The notes under the pieces are model-generated. The model was not told the origin of the DNA and ran no database searches. It was given only the letters and a program-made list of their open reading frames with translations. A stretch of 64,000 bases of DNA from M3007 sp031425155 (lineage in GTDB: Bacteria > Bacteroidota > Bacteroidia > Chitinophagales > Saprospiraceae): positions 1 to 64,000 of the forward strand of contig JANPIV010000066.1 of assembly GCA_031425155.1 (NCBI GenBank). The letters run 5' to 3'. Positions 1 through 9,104 of the stretch are shown here, one piece after another; positions within the stretch are counted from its first letter, which is position 1; each line of letters begins with the position of its first letter. Made by a program: the position numbers and the translations under genes.

Positions 1-10
1 TGATTGTAAG

Positions 11-126
11 CCTTTCGTAAGCCCCAGAAGGGCGCAATAGCGTATGTATTACGCCCCTCTGGGGCTTATGAAAGAACCGTTATGGACATATCTCTACCAA
101 CATCTTGCCCCTGCCGGGGCTTTTAA
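11..126. repeat. palindromic intergenic repeat inserted at a gene 5' end
   Basis: An imperfect inverted repeat at 20-34 and 52-66 (14 of 15 positions pair) is followed by the string CTACCAACAT and a second small GC hairpin at 107-120 (GCCCC, loop TGCC, GGGGC). The combination of CTACCAAYAT and a GC-rich hairpin occurs again around 18.1-18.24 kb, so this looks like a dispersed short repeat family. It directly abuts the surviving part of the PIN-domain gene. Confidence 0.6.
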
Positions 127-130
127 ACCC

Positions 131-541
131 ATGATTCGCATGAATAGTAAAATTGGACAGCTGCTGATTAAAGCACCGGGTGCTACGGTTTTCTATTCTT
201 GCGAGTTTCTACAAACTGAAATACGCCGTCATCAGCCCAAAATCGCAAAAATTACCAAATTGTCCCCGGAAGAACTGGACGAATTGAAATCGCTAGTGAC
301 GCGAAAAATACGCTTCATCAATGAAACTTTGCTGGATGAAGATGTACTGAACCAGGCAGAGGCATTGGTAGAAGACATTGATCCTGACGATGCACCTTTT
401 CTTGCACTTGCGATACAACTCAACGGCAAACTCTGGACCGGAGATAAGAAATTACGGGATGGTCTGCGTAGCAAGGGCTTTCTGGAAGTATTAAATACCG
501 AAGAAGTAGGTGAATGGTTAGTTTCTTTGGAAGAAGAGTAA
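131..541 (+). pseudogene. 5'-truncated PIN-domain nuclease
   Basis: The translated segment resembles VapC-like PIN-domain RNases. It has the helix with the second acidic site (SCEFLQTEIRRH) and the C-terminal acidic cluster DIDPDDAPFLALA followed by LWTGDKKL. The first beta strand with the invariant Asp (usually like VVDTN near the N terminus) is absent. What precedes the segment is repeat DNA, although the frame stays open back to position 44. The PIN similarity starts only at about IRMNSKIGQLL. Loss of the first metal-binding Asp would be expected to abolish nuclease activity, so I call it a remnant. No antitoxin gene is visible; it may lie left of the window. It could still be translated from the Met at 131 or from an upstream Met inside the repeat. 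Confidence 0.6.
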
Positions 542-741
542 CTATCGCCCCACTAGCACAAGATTCCATCACTATCCCAAGGTTCCCTCCCCTCCCCCAA
601 ACAATCCCCCGCCTTCCCCAATTTTTTCCAAAATAAGTCCTGCCTTTCCTCGAAATTTCCGCCCGAATAGCGGGAATACAGCGTCACGTACGTACCTTCC
701 GTTTACCTTTCCTTCCATCTTACACATTTCTACTGCTCTCA

Positions 742-3700
742 ATGCGCACACGTGTACTTTTCCCTTTGTTTCTGGTCGGCTTGCTCGGCCTGCTGCTCGC
801 CAGTTGTGGCCATTCCGATGGGGATGTGCTGGCCGTCCGCAATGCCGGGCGTCCCAACAGTCCCTGGGTGTTTCGTTCCGTACTGGACAAGCAGCCCCGC
901 ATGATTACTTTTGCCCTCAACGACCACCTGTGGGTGGCCTATTCCATTGATTCCTGCTCCCTGTACAAGGCCTGGTCGGGCAGCGTGGCCTTCGATGGCG
1001 CGGTGTATAACATGCGCCACGGCCCCCAACCCACCAGCGTCGGCAACGGCTGGTTTGAAAATAAATACCGCCAACCCTGGTCAGTGACGCTGAATGGTCA
1101 GACCCAACAGCCCCGCCCCGACTACAAAGGCCACCGCTACACCAAAGATGGCCACGCGGAGATCATGTACGATCTGGTGCTCAACGATGGCCAGCGCATC
1201 CGCATCAATGAGCGGCCCGAATACGTGGAGCAAGACCAGCAGCGCGGTTTCGAGCGCAACTACACCGTGGAAAATGCGCCCGCCGGAGCCGTGGTCACGC
1301 TGCACACCAACGTTGCGTCCATCACCGATCCGGTCAATATCCAGACCAACGGCCAATGGAAAACCACCGCCTCCGTTCCCGTAGCCGCCGGTCGCAACCT
1401 CAGTGCCATCGCCGTAGATGGCGAATTGAACCTGCGGACCGACAAGCCTACGCGTTTTGCCACCATGTTTGTCAGTATGCCGCTGGTGGCCAACGCGAAC
1501 GGTGCAGCCGACGAGGAAGAAGGGCCTGCCCTGTCGCCCGGCGAGAAACTCATGGCCAAAAGCGACTGCCGCACCTGCCACAATGAGCAGGTCAAAACCG
1601 TCGGGCCGGCTTTCGTGGCCATTGCCGAACGGTACAAGAACATTCCCGAAAATCTGGAAAAACTGGCCCAGAAAATCATGAAAGGCAGTTCGGGCGTGTG
1701 GGGCATTGCGGCTATGTCGGCCCACCCCGATTTGCAGCCCGACGATGCTAAAGCAATGGTTTCCTACGTGTTATCCCTCGATAAAGATGCCGACGACGGC
1801 GAGGGACGTGAAGGAGGCACCAAAAGTCTGGCCAGTATTCCCGCCGAAAACTGGCTCAAACCGGATAATGCCGTCAGCGACCGCGAGATGATTCCTGGCC
1901 TCGTAGTGAAGTTGTTCCAGTCTTCCGCGCCGCTGAATACGCTCAACACCATTGATTTTAATGGTACGCCCACTTTTTCGGCGATTGCCGGTAATATTGA
2001 CGTGGGTGGCGGCGATTTCGGGCCTTTTAAGGACAATTTTTCGTTTGTGGCTACGGGTTATTTATTTGTGGAAAAAGACGATAACGTAGTCATTCAGTTG
2101 GGTTCCGACGATGGTTCGCGACTTTTTCTGGATGGAAAACGTATTATTGACCATGATGGCCCGCACGGGATGGAGCCAAAAGAAGCGGAAATTGCCCTGC
2201 GCGGCGGTTATCATGCCCTGCGGCTGGAGTATTTTCAGGGCGGCGGTGGTCGCGGTATTTCGCTGCAATGGTCACGTTTTGGCGATCCTGGTTTCAAGCC
2301 CATTCCCGAAAGTAATTTTGTGCATAAAAATTCCGATACCCCCGTTGGAGCCAGCACTTTGGCTGCCGGTGCCACGGCTTTGCCCGGCGACGGTGCAGCA
2401 TTGACCGAAGTCCACCCGGCTTACGACCTCAGCCAGGCCCGCCCCGATGAGTTTTTGCCCAAAGTATCCGGGTTGGATTTCCTGCCCGACGGCCGTTTGC
2501 TGGTTACCGTTTGGGATGCCACCGGTGCTTTATATGCTTTGAAAAATGTCGAATCCGGCGACCCGACAAAGATCAAAGTGCAGAAAATTGCCGAAGGCCT
2601 GGCTGAACCTTTGGGCGTAAAAGTCGTGGACGGCGATATTTATGTGCTTCAAAAACAGGAACTTACGCGCCTGGTGGACAACAACAAAGATGGGGTAATT
2701 GACGAATACCAATGTTTTGCCAAAGGCTGGCGGGCTTCGGCCAATTTCCACGAATTTGCTTTTGGACTGGTGTATAAAGACGGTTATTTCTACGCCGCGC
2801 TGGCCACCGCGATCCTGCCCGGCGGCGCGAGTGCGCGTCCGCAAATTCTTGATCGGGGTAAAGTAATGAAAATCAGCAAACAGGACGGCAGTCTCGAATT
2901 CATTGCCCGTGGTCTGCGTACGCCCGACGGCGTGGGCATGGGTCCCGACAACGAAATATTCGTGGCCGACAACCAGGGCGACTGGCTGCCCTCTTCCAAA
3001 CTGGTCCACATAAAACCCGGCGCATTCTACGGCTCCTTCTCGGTGGATAGCGCGACGGTAGCCGGAATGCCCATTCAGCAGCCCGTGGTTTGGCTGCCGC
3101 AGGATGAAATCGGCAACTCTCCGACCCAACCGGCGGTGCTCAACGATGGCCCCTACAAAAATCAGATCATTTTTGGCGACGTGTGTTACGGCGGTTTGCA
3201 GCGCGTTTTCATGGAAAAAGTGAATGGCGATTACCAAGGCACGGTGTTCCGCTTCACGCAAGGGCTGGAAGGCGGTACTCACCGTTTGGTTTGGGGGCCG
3301 GACGGTGCGCTGTATATTGGTTGCATCGGCAATCCGGGCAACTGGAGCCAGGAAGGCAAACTTTGGTATGGCTTGCAACGCATGAAATACAATGGCCAAT
3401 CGGTGTTTGAAATGCTGGCCGTACGCGCCAAAACCGACGGGGTAGAAGTGGAATTCACCGAACCGCTCCGCGAAGGCGATGGCTGGGACCCCGCTCAATA
3501 CGACGTGCAGCAATGGTGGTACAAACCTACCAGCAACTACGGCGGCCCTAAAATGGATCAGGAAAATCTGACGGTACGTTCGGCCAACGTTTCCGCCGAC
3601 CGCAAAAAAGTTTTTCTGGAAATTCCCGGCATCAAACCCGGCCATTTGGTGTATTTACGGCTCAAACGCCTGCCCGTCAGCGCAATGGGCCACGAACTTT

Positions 3701-4455
3701 GGACTACCGAAACCTGGTACACCATGAATGCTATTCCCACTGATACTTATGGCGAAAAATCGGCTCGCCCAGCCTACACGCCGCCCGCCGATAATACGTT
3801 GACTGAACAGGAAAAAGCGGAAGGCTGGTCGTTGTTATTTGATGGTACGACTACCAATGGCTGGCACAATTACGGTAAACAAACCATTGGGCCTTCGTGG
3901 ATTGTGAACGATAATGCCCTGCATTTGGAAGCCAAACCCGACCCGAATGGCGGCTGGCAAGCGGCCAACGGTGGCGACATTCTCACCGCAGCGGAGTACC
4001 AGGATTTTGAACTGACGCTGGATTGGAAGATCGGCGCCTGCGGCAATAGCGGCATCATTTACAACGTCGTGGAAGACCCCGCCAAGTACGAATACGTCTG
4101 GCATACCGGCCCCGAAATGCAGGTGCTGGATAATACCTGCCACCCCGATGCGCGTATTCCGAAACACCGCGCGGGCGACCTGTACGATATGATCGCCTGC
4201 AAATACGAGACCGTGAAACCCGCCGGTGAATGGAACCATATCCGCCTCATTTCCAAAAATGGCAAGGTGGAACACTGGCTGAACGACCATAAAGTAGTGT
4301 CTTACGACTGGAATTCGCCGGAATGGCCAAAAATGATCGCCGCCAGCAAGTTCAAGGATATGCCCGCCTTTGGCAAAAGTAAAAAAGGTCGCATCGCTTT
4401 GCAGGATCATGGCAATCTGGTGTGGTTTAAAAACATCAAGATCAAACAGTTGTAG
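742..4455 (+). CDS. lipoprotein with cytochrome c, PA14, sugar-dehydrogenase-like and DUF1080 domains
   Basis: A 1237-residue exported protein. The N terminus is a lipoprotein signal with lipobox LLASC (Cys about 22). Residues about 30-245 form an unassigned domain. A class I cytochrome c follows with heme motif CRTCH at 276-280 and a candidate axial Met near 325. A PA14 carbohydrate-binding domain lies at about 385-515 (GSDDGSRLFLDGKRIIDHDG). Residues about 560-900 look like the propeller of PQQ/glucose-sorbosone dehydrogenases (ARGLRTPDGVGMGPDNEIFV). The C terminus from about 1025 is a DUF1080 (3-keto-disaccharide hydrolase, GH16-like) domain (LLFDGTTTNGWHNYG). Such fusions are known in Bacteroidota and Planctomycetota. 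An oxidative sugar-processing surface protein that passes electrons to the attached heme is inferred. It appears monocistronic, with no partner dehydrogenase beside it. Confidence 0.85.
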   Translation: MRTRVLFPLFLVGLLGLLLASCGHSDGDVLAVRNAGRPNSPWVFRSVLDKQPRMITFALNDHLWVAYSIDSCSLYKAWSGSVAFDGAVYNMRHGPQPTSVGNGWFENKYRQPWSVTLNGQTQQPRPDYKGHRYTKDGHAEIMYDLVLNDGQRIRINERPEYVEQDQQRGFERNYTVENAPAGAVVTLHTNVASITDPVNIQTNGQWKTTASVPVAAGRNLSAIAVDGELNLRTDKPTRFATMFVSMPLVANANGAADEEEGPALSPGEKLMAKSDCRTCHNEQVKTVGPAFVAIAERYKNIPENLEKLAQKIMKGSSGVWGIAAMSAHPDLQPDDAKAMVSYVLSLDKDADDGEGREGGTKSLASIPAENWLKPDNAVSDREMIPGLVVKLFQSSAPLNTLNTIDFNGTPTFSAIAGNIDVGGGDFGPFKDNFSFVATGYLFVEKDDNVVIQLGSDDGSRLFLDGKRIIDHDGPHGMEPKEAEIALRGGYHALRLEYFQGGGGRGISLQWSRFGDPGFKPIPESNFVHKNSDTPVGASTLAAGATALPGDGAALTEVHPAYDLSQARPDEFLPKVSGLDFLPDGRLLVTVWDATGALYALKNVESGDPTKIKVQKIAEGLAEPLGVKVVDGDIYVLQKQELTRLVDNNKDGVIDEYQCFAKGWRASANFHEFAFGLVYKDGYFYAALATAILPGGASARPQILDRGKVMKISKQDGSLEFIARGLRTPDGVGMGPDNEIFVADNQGDWLPSSKLVHIKPGAFYGSFSVDSATVAGMPIQQPVVWLPQDEIGNSPTQPAVLNDGPYKNQIIFGDVCYGGLQRVFMEKVNGDYQGTVFRFTQGLEGGTHRLVWGPDGALYIGCIGNPGNWSQEGKLWYGLQRMKYNGQSVFEMLAVRAKTDGVEVEFTEPLREGDGWDPAQYDVQQWWYKPTSNYGGPKMDQENLTVRSANVSADRKKVFLEIPGIKPGHLVYLRLKRLPVSAMGHELWTTETWYTMNAIPTDTYGEKSARPAYTPPADNTLTEQEKAEGWSLLFDGTTTNGWHNYGKQTIGPSWIVNDNALHLEAKPDPNGGWQAANGGDILTAAEYQDFELTLDWKIGACGNSGIIYNVVEDPAKYEYVWHTGPEMQVLDNTCHPDARIPKHRAGDLYDMIACKYETVKPAGEWNHIRLISKNGKVEHWLNDHKVVSYDWNSPEWPKMIAASKFKDMPAFGKSKKGRIALQDHGNLVWFKNIKIKQL

Positions 4456-4465
4456 GTTAATTACG

Positions 4466-4557
4466 TTTGTCATTCAGAGCCGAAGGCGTGGAATCCGAGG
4501 GCAAAGCCCGAAGTTGGCGTTCGGCCTCAGATTCTTCGCTTCGCTCTGAATGACAAA
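4466..4557. repeat. short inverted-repeat element (TTTGTCATTCAGAGC ends)
   Basis: A 92-bp element bounded by perfect 15-bp inverted ends TTTGTCATTCAGAGC and GCTCTGAATGACAAA. The similarity continues imperfectly inwards (CCGAAGGCGTGGAAT against GAAGCGAAGAATCT). A truncated copy of the left end lies at 34253-34279. It has no coding capacity. It may also act as a terminator hairpin after the upstream lipoprotein gene. Confidence 0.65.
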
Positions 4558-4684
4558 ACTTAGAGTGGGTTGTTGGTATCAATCCAACCGCTTACTTTGC
4601 TGCAAATAGCCAATTTTTTGCCCCATTACCTCATACCTTTCCCGCCATTCCGACGTTCGAGAAAGGCAGAAAAAATCCATCCTG

Positions 4685-5668
4685 ATGCACAAACTCCTGA
4701 CCCTGTGTTTTTTGCTGGCGATCAGTCGCCTGGCGGCCCAAGACCCGGTTTTTTCACAGTTCTATGCCCTGCCTTTGCAGCTCAACCCCGGTTTTGCCGG
4801 TAGTTCCTATGCCCCGCGCGTAGGCATGATCTACCGCAACCAGTGGACTGGCTTTGACAATGCCTACCGTACCTACGCGCTCTCCTACGAGCAAAGTCTC
4901 GACCGCCTCAACAGCGGCATCGGCTTCAATGTAATGGGCGATAATGCGGGTAACGGCATTTACAAAACCAACCGTTTTTCGGGAGTCTATGCCTATAGAT
5001 TGAACATTACCAAGCAGTTCAATATCCGGCTCGGCGTGGAAGGCGGCATTCACCAGACCACACTGGATTGGGACAAACTGCTCTTCCCGGACCAGATTGA
5101 TCCGATAAACGGGCCGGTTTTCAACAGCGGCGAACTAACGCCCGACATCACTACCCGTACCCGTTTCGATGTATCTGCCGGCATGTTGCTGTTGGGCGAA
5201 CGCTGGTATGGCGGTCTGTCGCTCAAGCACCTCAACACGCCCAACGAAGGTATTGTGTTAATCAACGACAATCTTTCCCGGGGCCTGCCGCTATTGTACA
5301 ACTTACATGGTGGGATAGACATACTTGTTAAAGCGGGCAATAAACACCGGGAGGCCTCGTTTTTGTCCCCGAATTTTCTGTTTGTCGCTCAGGGACCTTA
5401 CAAACAATTGAACGTGGGCGCTTACGGAAGTTTTGGTTCTTTCTACGGTGGTTTGTGGTATCGGCACACTTTTCGCAATAGCGACGCCGCTATTGCGCTG
5501 GTCGGTTTCCGGCAGGGAATATTTAAGATCGGACTGAGTTACGACCTCACTGTTTCAGGCTTATCCGGCAATGCCGGAGGTACTTATGAGCTGAGCGTTG
5601 GAATGCAATTTGCGGGCAATCCTCGTCGTAAATACGATCTGAACGATTGCATACGGATGTTTCAATGA
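4685..5668 (+). CDS. PorP/SprF family type IX secretion membrane protein
   Basis: A 327-residue protein with a signal peptide ending near LAAQ and the family-typical start of the mature protein, DPVFSQFYALPLQLNPGFAG. PorP/SprF proteins are predicted outer-membrane barrels that accompany type IX secretion and gliding adhesins. Several paralogues per genome, each paired with a large sorted protein, are usual in Bacteroidota. The C terminus (YELSVGMQFAGNPRRKYDLNDC) fits a terminal beta strand plus short tail. It lies 134 bp upstream of the gldJ-like gene on the same strand, so a joint type IX/gliding role is likely. Which PorP subgroup it belongs to cannot be judged by eye. Confidence 0.9.
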   Translation: MHKLLTLCFLLAISRLAAQDPVFSQFYALPLQLNPGFAGSSYAPRVGMIYRNQWTGFDNAYRTYALSYEQSLDRLNSGIGFNVMGDNAGNGIYKTNRFSGVYAYRLNITKQFNIRLGVEGGIHQTTLDWDKLLFPDQIDPINGPVFNSGELTPDITTRTRFDVSAGMLLLGERWYGGLSLKHLNTPNEGIVLINDNLSRGLPLLYNLHGGIDILVKAGNKHREASFLSPNFLFVAQGPYKQLNVGAYGSFGSFYGGLWYRHTFRNSDAAIALVGFRQGIFKIGLSYDLTVSGLSGNAGGTYELSVGMQFAGNPRRKYDLNDCIRMFQ

Positions 5669-5761
5669 CCTGATTGAGGGTTTTTTATTCAAAAAATGGC
5701 GGCTACAACCGCTATTACGTTAAATTTGGAGACCCTGGAATCGGAAAATGTTTTATTTTCC

Positions 5762-5769
5762 TACTTTTG
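5762..5769 (+). promoter_or_regulatory. candidate -7 box of a Bacteroidota promoter
   Basis: TACTTTTG matches the TAnnTTTG -7 consensus of Bacteroidota, 33 bp before the ATG of the gldJ-like gene. No clean TTTG lies at the expected -33 distance, so the call rests on one box. Confidence 0.4.
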
Positions 5770-5802
5770 CCACTCATTTTTTAAACCTGTATTTTTAATA
5801 CA

Positions 5803-7308
5803 ATGAAGAAAATACTCATTCATGGGTTCAGCCTTGTTCTCTTGGTCGTACTGCTGGCCAGTTGCGGAGGCAAAAAAGAGCGTTCCGCATCCACCGGCTG
5901 GAAATACAATGACCAGAAATGGGGCGGCTTCGAGAAGTTGAATTACGAAGGCCAGGCCACCGGCCCGAATCTGGTGCTGATCGAAGGCGGCACTTACACA
6001 ATGGGACTGACTGACCAGGACGTGACCTATGAGTGGAACAACGTAGCGCGCCGGGTAACGGTGTCGTCGTTCTACATGGACGAAACGGAGGTTTCCAACA
6101 TTGACTACCGCGAATACCTGTACTGGACGGCCAATACTTTCGCCGAAACCTATCCGGAAGTGTGGAAACGCGCGCTGCCCGATACGCTGGTATGGCGCGA
6201 AGAACTGGCTTTCAATGAGCCGTTGGTGGAAACGTATTTCCGCCATCCTGCTTATGACGACTACCCCGTGGTAGGTGTCAGCTGGACACAGGCCAATGAA
6301 TATTCCAAATGGCGTTCCGACCGCGTGAACGAAATGATCCTGATCGAAAAAGGTATCATTGATCCCACGCCCGACCAGAAAAACGAAAATAACTTTGATA
6401 GCGAGGCGTATCTCGCCGGTCAGTACGAACCAGCAGCCCGCAAGAACATTAAGGATATCCGTACGGGTGGCGAGCGCCGCGTTCGTTTCGAGGATGGCAT
6501 TATACTGCCTGCTTACCGTCTCCCAACCGAAGCCGAATGGGAATATGCTGCGCTGTCGCTATTGGGCAACCAAGCCGCCAGCAAGGACGAATTGATCACG
6601 GATCGTCGGATTTATCCCTGGGATGGCAATACGGTCCGTTACCAGAAACGCAACAAATCACAAGGTCAGATGCTGGCTAACTTCAAGCGTAGCGGTGGTG
6701 ACTATGGTGGTATGGCTGGTGCTTTGAACGATAAGGCCTTTACGCCTTCGCCGGTGCGCGACAACTGGCCGAATGATTTTGGTCTGTACAACATGGCCGG
6801 TAATGTGAACGAATGGACGGCTGACCTGTATCGCCCGATGACTTCTGCTGACTTGGTAGATAGTGAGAACCACGAATTAAACCCTTATCGCGGTAGCATC
6901 TTTATGACGAAGAAACTGGACCCGGAAACCGGCCAGCCAATAGTAAAAGACAGCCTTGGTCACCTGCAGTATGAACTGATGGATACTACGGCGACCGCTC
7001 TGCGCGACAACTACAAACGTCCTGAAGAATATAACTATCTCGATGGCGACAAAGAGTCGCAGGTAGAATACCGCTACGGTATCAGCACCCTCATCAGCGA
7101 TAAAGCGCGGGTGATCAAGGGTGGCTCGTGGGCCGACCGTGCTTTCTGGCTATCGCCGGGAACGCGTCGTTACATGGAGGAAAGCAAATCCAGCAAAACG
7201 GTCGGTTTCCGTTGTGCCATGACGCGTACGGGTAGCCCGACCGGCAATGGTACGGATGGCAATACCTTTAAAACGAAGAAAAAGAAAGTGAAACGCAGTT
7301 ATAAATAA
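5803..7308 (+). CDS. gldJ: gliding motility lipoprotein, GldJ-like
   Basis: A 501-residue lipoprotein with signal and lipobox LLASC (Cys about 22). It is followed by a formylglycine-generating-enzyme/sulfatase-modifying fold: LVLIEGGTYTMG, SFYMDETEVSNIDYREYL, YRLPTEAEWEYAA, FGLYNMAGNVNEWTADLY, and VIKGGSWADRAFW near the C terminus. GldJ and GldK share this fold. The leading segment (GWKYNDQKWGGF, then an insertion before GPNLVLIEGG) and the Lys-rich tail look closer to GldJ, but GldK cannot be fully excluded. In this phylum the protein is part of the periplasmic/outer-membrane machinery of type IX secretion and gliding. A TAnnTTTG box and a downstream hairpin suggest its own transcript. Confidence 0.75.
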   Translation: MKKILIHGFSLVLLVVLLASCGGKKERSASTGWKYNDQKWGGFEKLNYEGQATGPNLVLIEGGTYTMGLTDQDVTYEWNNVARRVTVSSFYMDETEVSNIDYREYLYWTANTFAETYPEVWKRALPDTLVWREELAFNEPLVETYFRHPAYDDYPVVGVSWTQANEYSKWRSDRVNEMILIEKGIIDPTPDQKNENNFDSEAYLAGQYEPAARKNIKDIRTGGERRVRFEDGIILPAYRLPTEAEWEYAALSLLGNQAASKDELITDRRIYPWDGNTVRYQKRNKSQGQMLANFKRSGGDYGGMAGALNDKAFTPSPVRDNWPNDFGLYNMAGNVNEWTADLYRPMTSADLVDSENHELNPYRGSIFMTKKLDPETGQPIVKDSLGHLQYELMDTTATALRDNYKRPEEYNYLDGDKESQVEYRYGISTLISDKARVIKGGSWADRAFWLSPGTRRYMEESKSSKTVGFRCAMTRTGSPTGNGTDGNTFKTKKKKVKRSYK

Positions 7309-7332
7309 ACTGACGTTTTTTAAAGTGCTTGC

Positions 7333-7370
7333 AGAAGCCATCCCGAATTTCGGGGTGGCTTCTGTCGTTT
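7333..7370 (+). terminator. hairpin after the gldJ-like gene
   Basis: The stem AGAAGCCATCCCG (loop AATTT) pairs with CGGGGTGGCTTCT except for one G-T pair, 25 bp after the stop codon. A short T run (GTCGTTT) follows. Confidence 0.6.
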
Positions 7371-7453
7371 CATCAACATTGGTAAAACAATAATTTATTA
7401 TCCAAAATCAGGTGTAAAGCAGTTAAGGTGAAACAAGGTTTTATCTTCGCGCC

Positions 7454-8782
7454 ATGATCGCTTTGGAACAACTCTACGAGCACTTCCTTCAACATCCGCA
7501 CATCTGCACCGACACCCGGCAACTGACCTCTGGCTGCCTGTTTTTTGCTTTAAAAGGTGATAATTTCGACGGCAACCAGTTTGTAGAAAAAGCCCTGACC
7601 GGCGGAGCGGCCTACGTAGTCATTGATGATCCTGCTGCGCAAATCAGTAACCGCTGTCTGCTGGTGCCCGATGTTCTGGAAACTTTACAGCAATTGGCCC
7701 GCCACCACCGTCGGCAGTTGGACATCCCGGTGATTGCCATCGGAGGTTCCAACGGCAAAACCACTACCAAGGAGCTGGTCTCCGCCGTGTTGAGCAGTCA
7801 TTACCCCTGCCATTTTACCAAAGGCAACCTGAACAACCACATCGGAGTGCCGCTCACCTTGCTGGCTATGCCCGACAATACGGAAGTGGCCGTCATCGAA
7901 ATGGGGACCAACCAGCCGGGCGATATTGCCGCACTTTGTGCCATCGCCGAGCCGACGCACGGCCTTCTCACGAATATAGGCAAGGAACATCTGGAAGGGT
8001 TTGGCAATCTCGCCGGGGTAAAAAAAGCCGAAGGAGAACTGTTTACTTATCTGGTACAGCGTCAAGGCTGTGCATTCGTCAATCTATCGGAAAAATACCT
8101 GTCCGCAATGGCGCAGCACAACCGGCACCGGGTCGCCTACATGCGCACCGTACAAAATCCGACCACCGGAGCGATCATTAAGGTGGAGGACTTGCGTGGA
8201 ACGCCTTTTTTGCGGGCGGCTTTTCTGGACGAACAAAATCAAAGCGTAGAGGTTCAAACCCAGTTACTGGGTAAGCATAATTTCCACAATGTGATGACAG
8301 CCATCGCATTGGGTATTTATTTCAAAGTGCCAGCCGTAAAAATAAAGGCGGCGATCGAGGCTTACACCCCGGCCAACAATCGTTCGCAGGTCTTGCGACA
8401 GGGCACCACCATCGTCTTGCTGGATGCCTACAACGCTAATCCGTCCAGTATGCAGCCCGCGCTGGAGATGCTGCACGAATTGCCCGCAGAGCGAAAAATA
8501 GCCATCTTGGGCGACATGCTCGAACTGGGCAGCACCAGCCCGAAAGAGCACGAAGCCATCCTGCAAAAGGCCCGCCGCCTGCAGTTTAATGAGTTGGTCC
8601 TGGTCGGCCCCGCGTTTGGAGGGACGACTTTTGCCCGCCATCGTGTCCGCCATTTTGCCACTACTGCGGAGGCTAAAATCTGGTTTGATCAACAAAATTT
8701 TGACCAGACGGCTATTTTGATTAAAGGCTCCCGCGGCATTCGGCTGGAAAAACTGGTGGAAAATATGATGCCCGGAAAGTGA
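7454..8782 (+). CDS. murF: UDP-N-acetylmuramoyl-tripeptide--D-alanyl-D-alanine ligase
   Basis: A 442-residue Mur ligase. The nucleotide-binding loop GGSNGKTTTKE lies near residue 100, then the substrate motif NLNNHIGVPLTLL. The central-domain signature EMGTNQPGDIAALCAIAEP is followed by TNIGKEHLEGFGN, and the C-terminal domain motif is LLDAYNANPSSM. MurF adds D-Ala-D-Ala to UDP-MurNAc-tripeptide in the cytoplasm, the last soluble step of peptidoglycan precursor synthesis. The length is normal for the family. It is not in a dcw cluster here; its left neighbour is gldJ and its right neighbour is a convergent giant adhesin-like gene. Confidence 0.95.
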   Translation: MIALEQLYEHFLQHPHICTDTRQLTSGCLFFALKGDNFDGNQFVEKALTGGAAYVVIDDPAAQISNRCLLVPDVLETLQQLARHHRRQLDIPVIAIGGSNGKTTTKELVSAVLSSHYPCHFTKGNLNNHIGVPLTLLAMPDNTEVAVIEMGTNQPGDIAALCAIAEPTHGLLTNIGKEHLEGFGNLAGVKKAEGELFTYLVQRQGCAFVNLSEKYLSAMAQHNRHRVAYMRTVQNPTTGAIIKVEDLRGTPFLRAAFLDEQNQSVEVQTQLLGKHNFHNVMTAIALGIYFKVPAVKIKAAIEAYTPANNRSQVLRQGTTIVLLDAYNANPSSMQPALEMLHELPAERKIAILGDMLELGSTSPKEHEAILQKARRLQFNELVLVGPAFGGTTFARHRVRHFATTAEAKIWFDQQNFDQTAILIKGSRGIRLEKLVENMMPGK

Positions 8783-8833
8783 TTACCTGGTCAGGTACGG
8801 TTTTGAGGATGCGAGGATTTGAATATTTGATTA

Positions 8834-9043
8834 AGGAACGTGTAAAAAATAATTTGTGAGGTTTTCTGCCGTCTTGGTTGTCATGTCGCAACGGAGTGCA
8901 GACATCCACACAAGCCAGGTAATCCAGCATTTCCTGATCAAGGGGCATTTCTAATAACCTGGCTTGTGTGGATGTCTCCGTTTCTCTACGACATGACAAC
9001 TCAACACGAAGACACAATTACTAACTTGTTTTTACACGTTCCT
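8834..9043. mobile_element. MITE-like element, copy 1
   Basis: A 210-bp non-coding element with perfect 15-bp terminal inverted repeats AGGAACGTGTAAAAA and TTTTTACACGTTCCT. Inside is a long hairpin with 20-bp arms GACATCCACACAAGCCAGGT and its complement, flanked by TGTCATGTCG and its complement. The copy at 53279-53489 lies in the opposite orientation and is about 93% identical by eye. No clear target-site duplication is visible. It sits between the convergent murF and adhesin-like genes. A transposase acting in trans is expected but is not in the window. Confidence 0.8.
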
Positions 9044-9104
9044 AAAGCACTTGGTAATCAGGCAACTGATCGAATACTCGAATCTTCAAATACTCAAATA
9101 TTTC

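Noticed and set aside
2530..3645. 371-codon minus-strand ORF
   Set aside because: It is opposite the lipoprotein gene with strong domain matches; the frame shows no motifs and is a codon-bias shadow.
4570..4803. 77-codon plus-strand ORF upstream of porP
   Set aside because: It overlaps the porP signal peptide codons in another frame and has no features of its own.
8721..9017. 98-codon minus-strand ORF in the MITE-like element, with a similar ORF at 53306-53638
   Set aside because: Both ORFs simply read the two copies of the element; the sequence is a hairpin, and the third copy has no frame.
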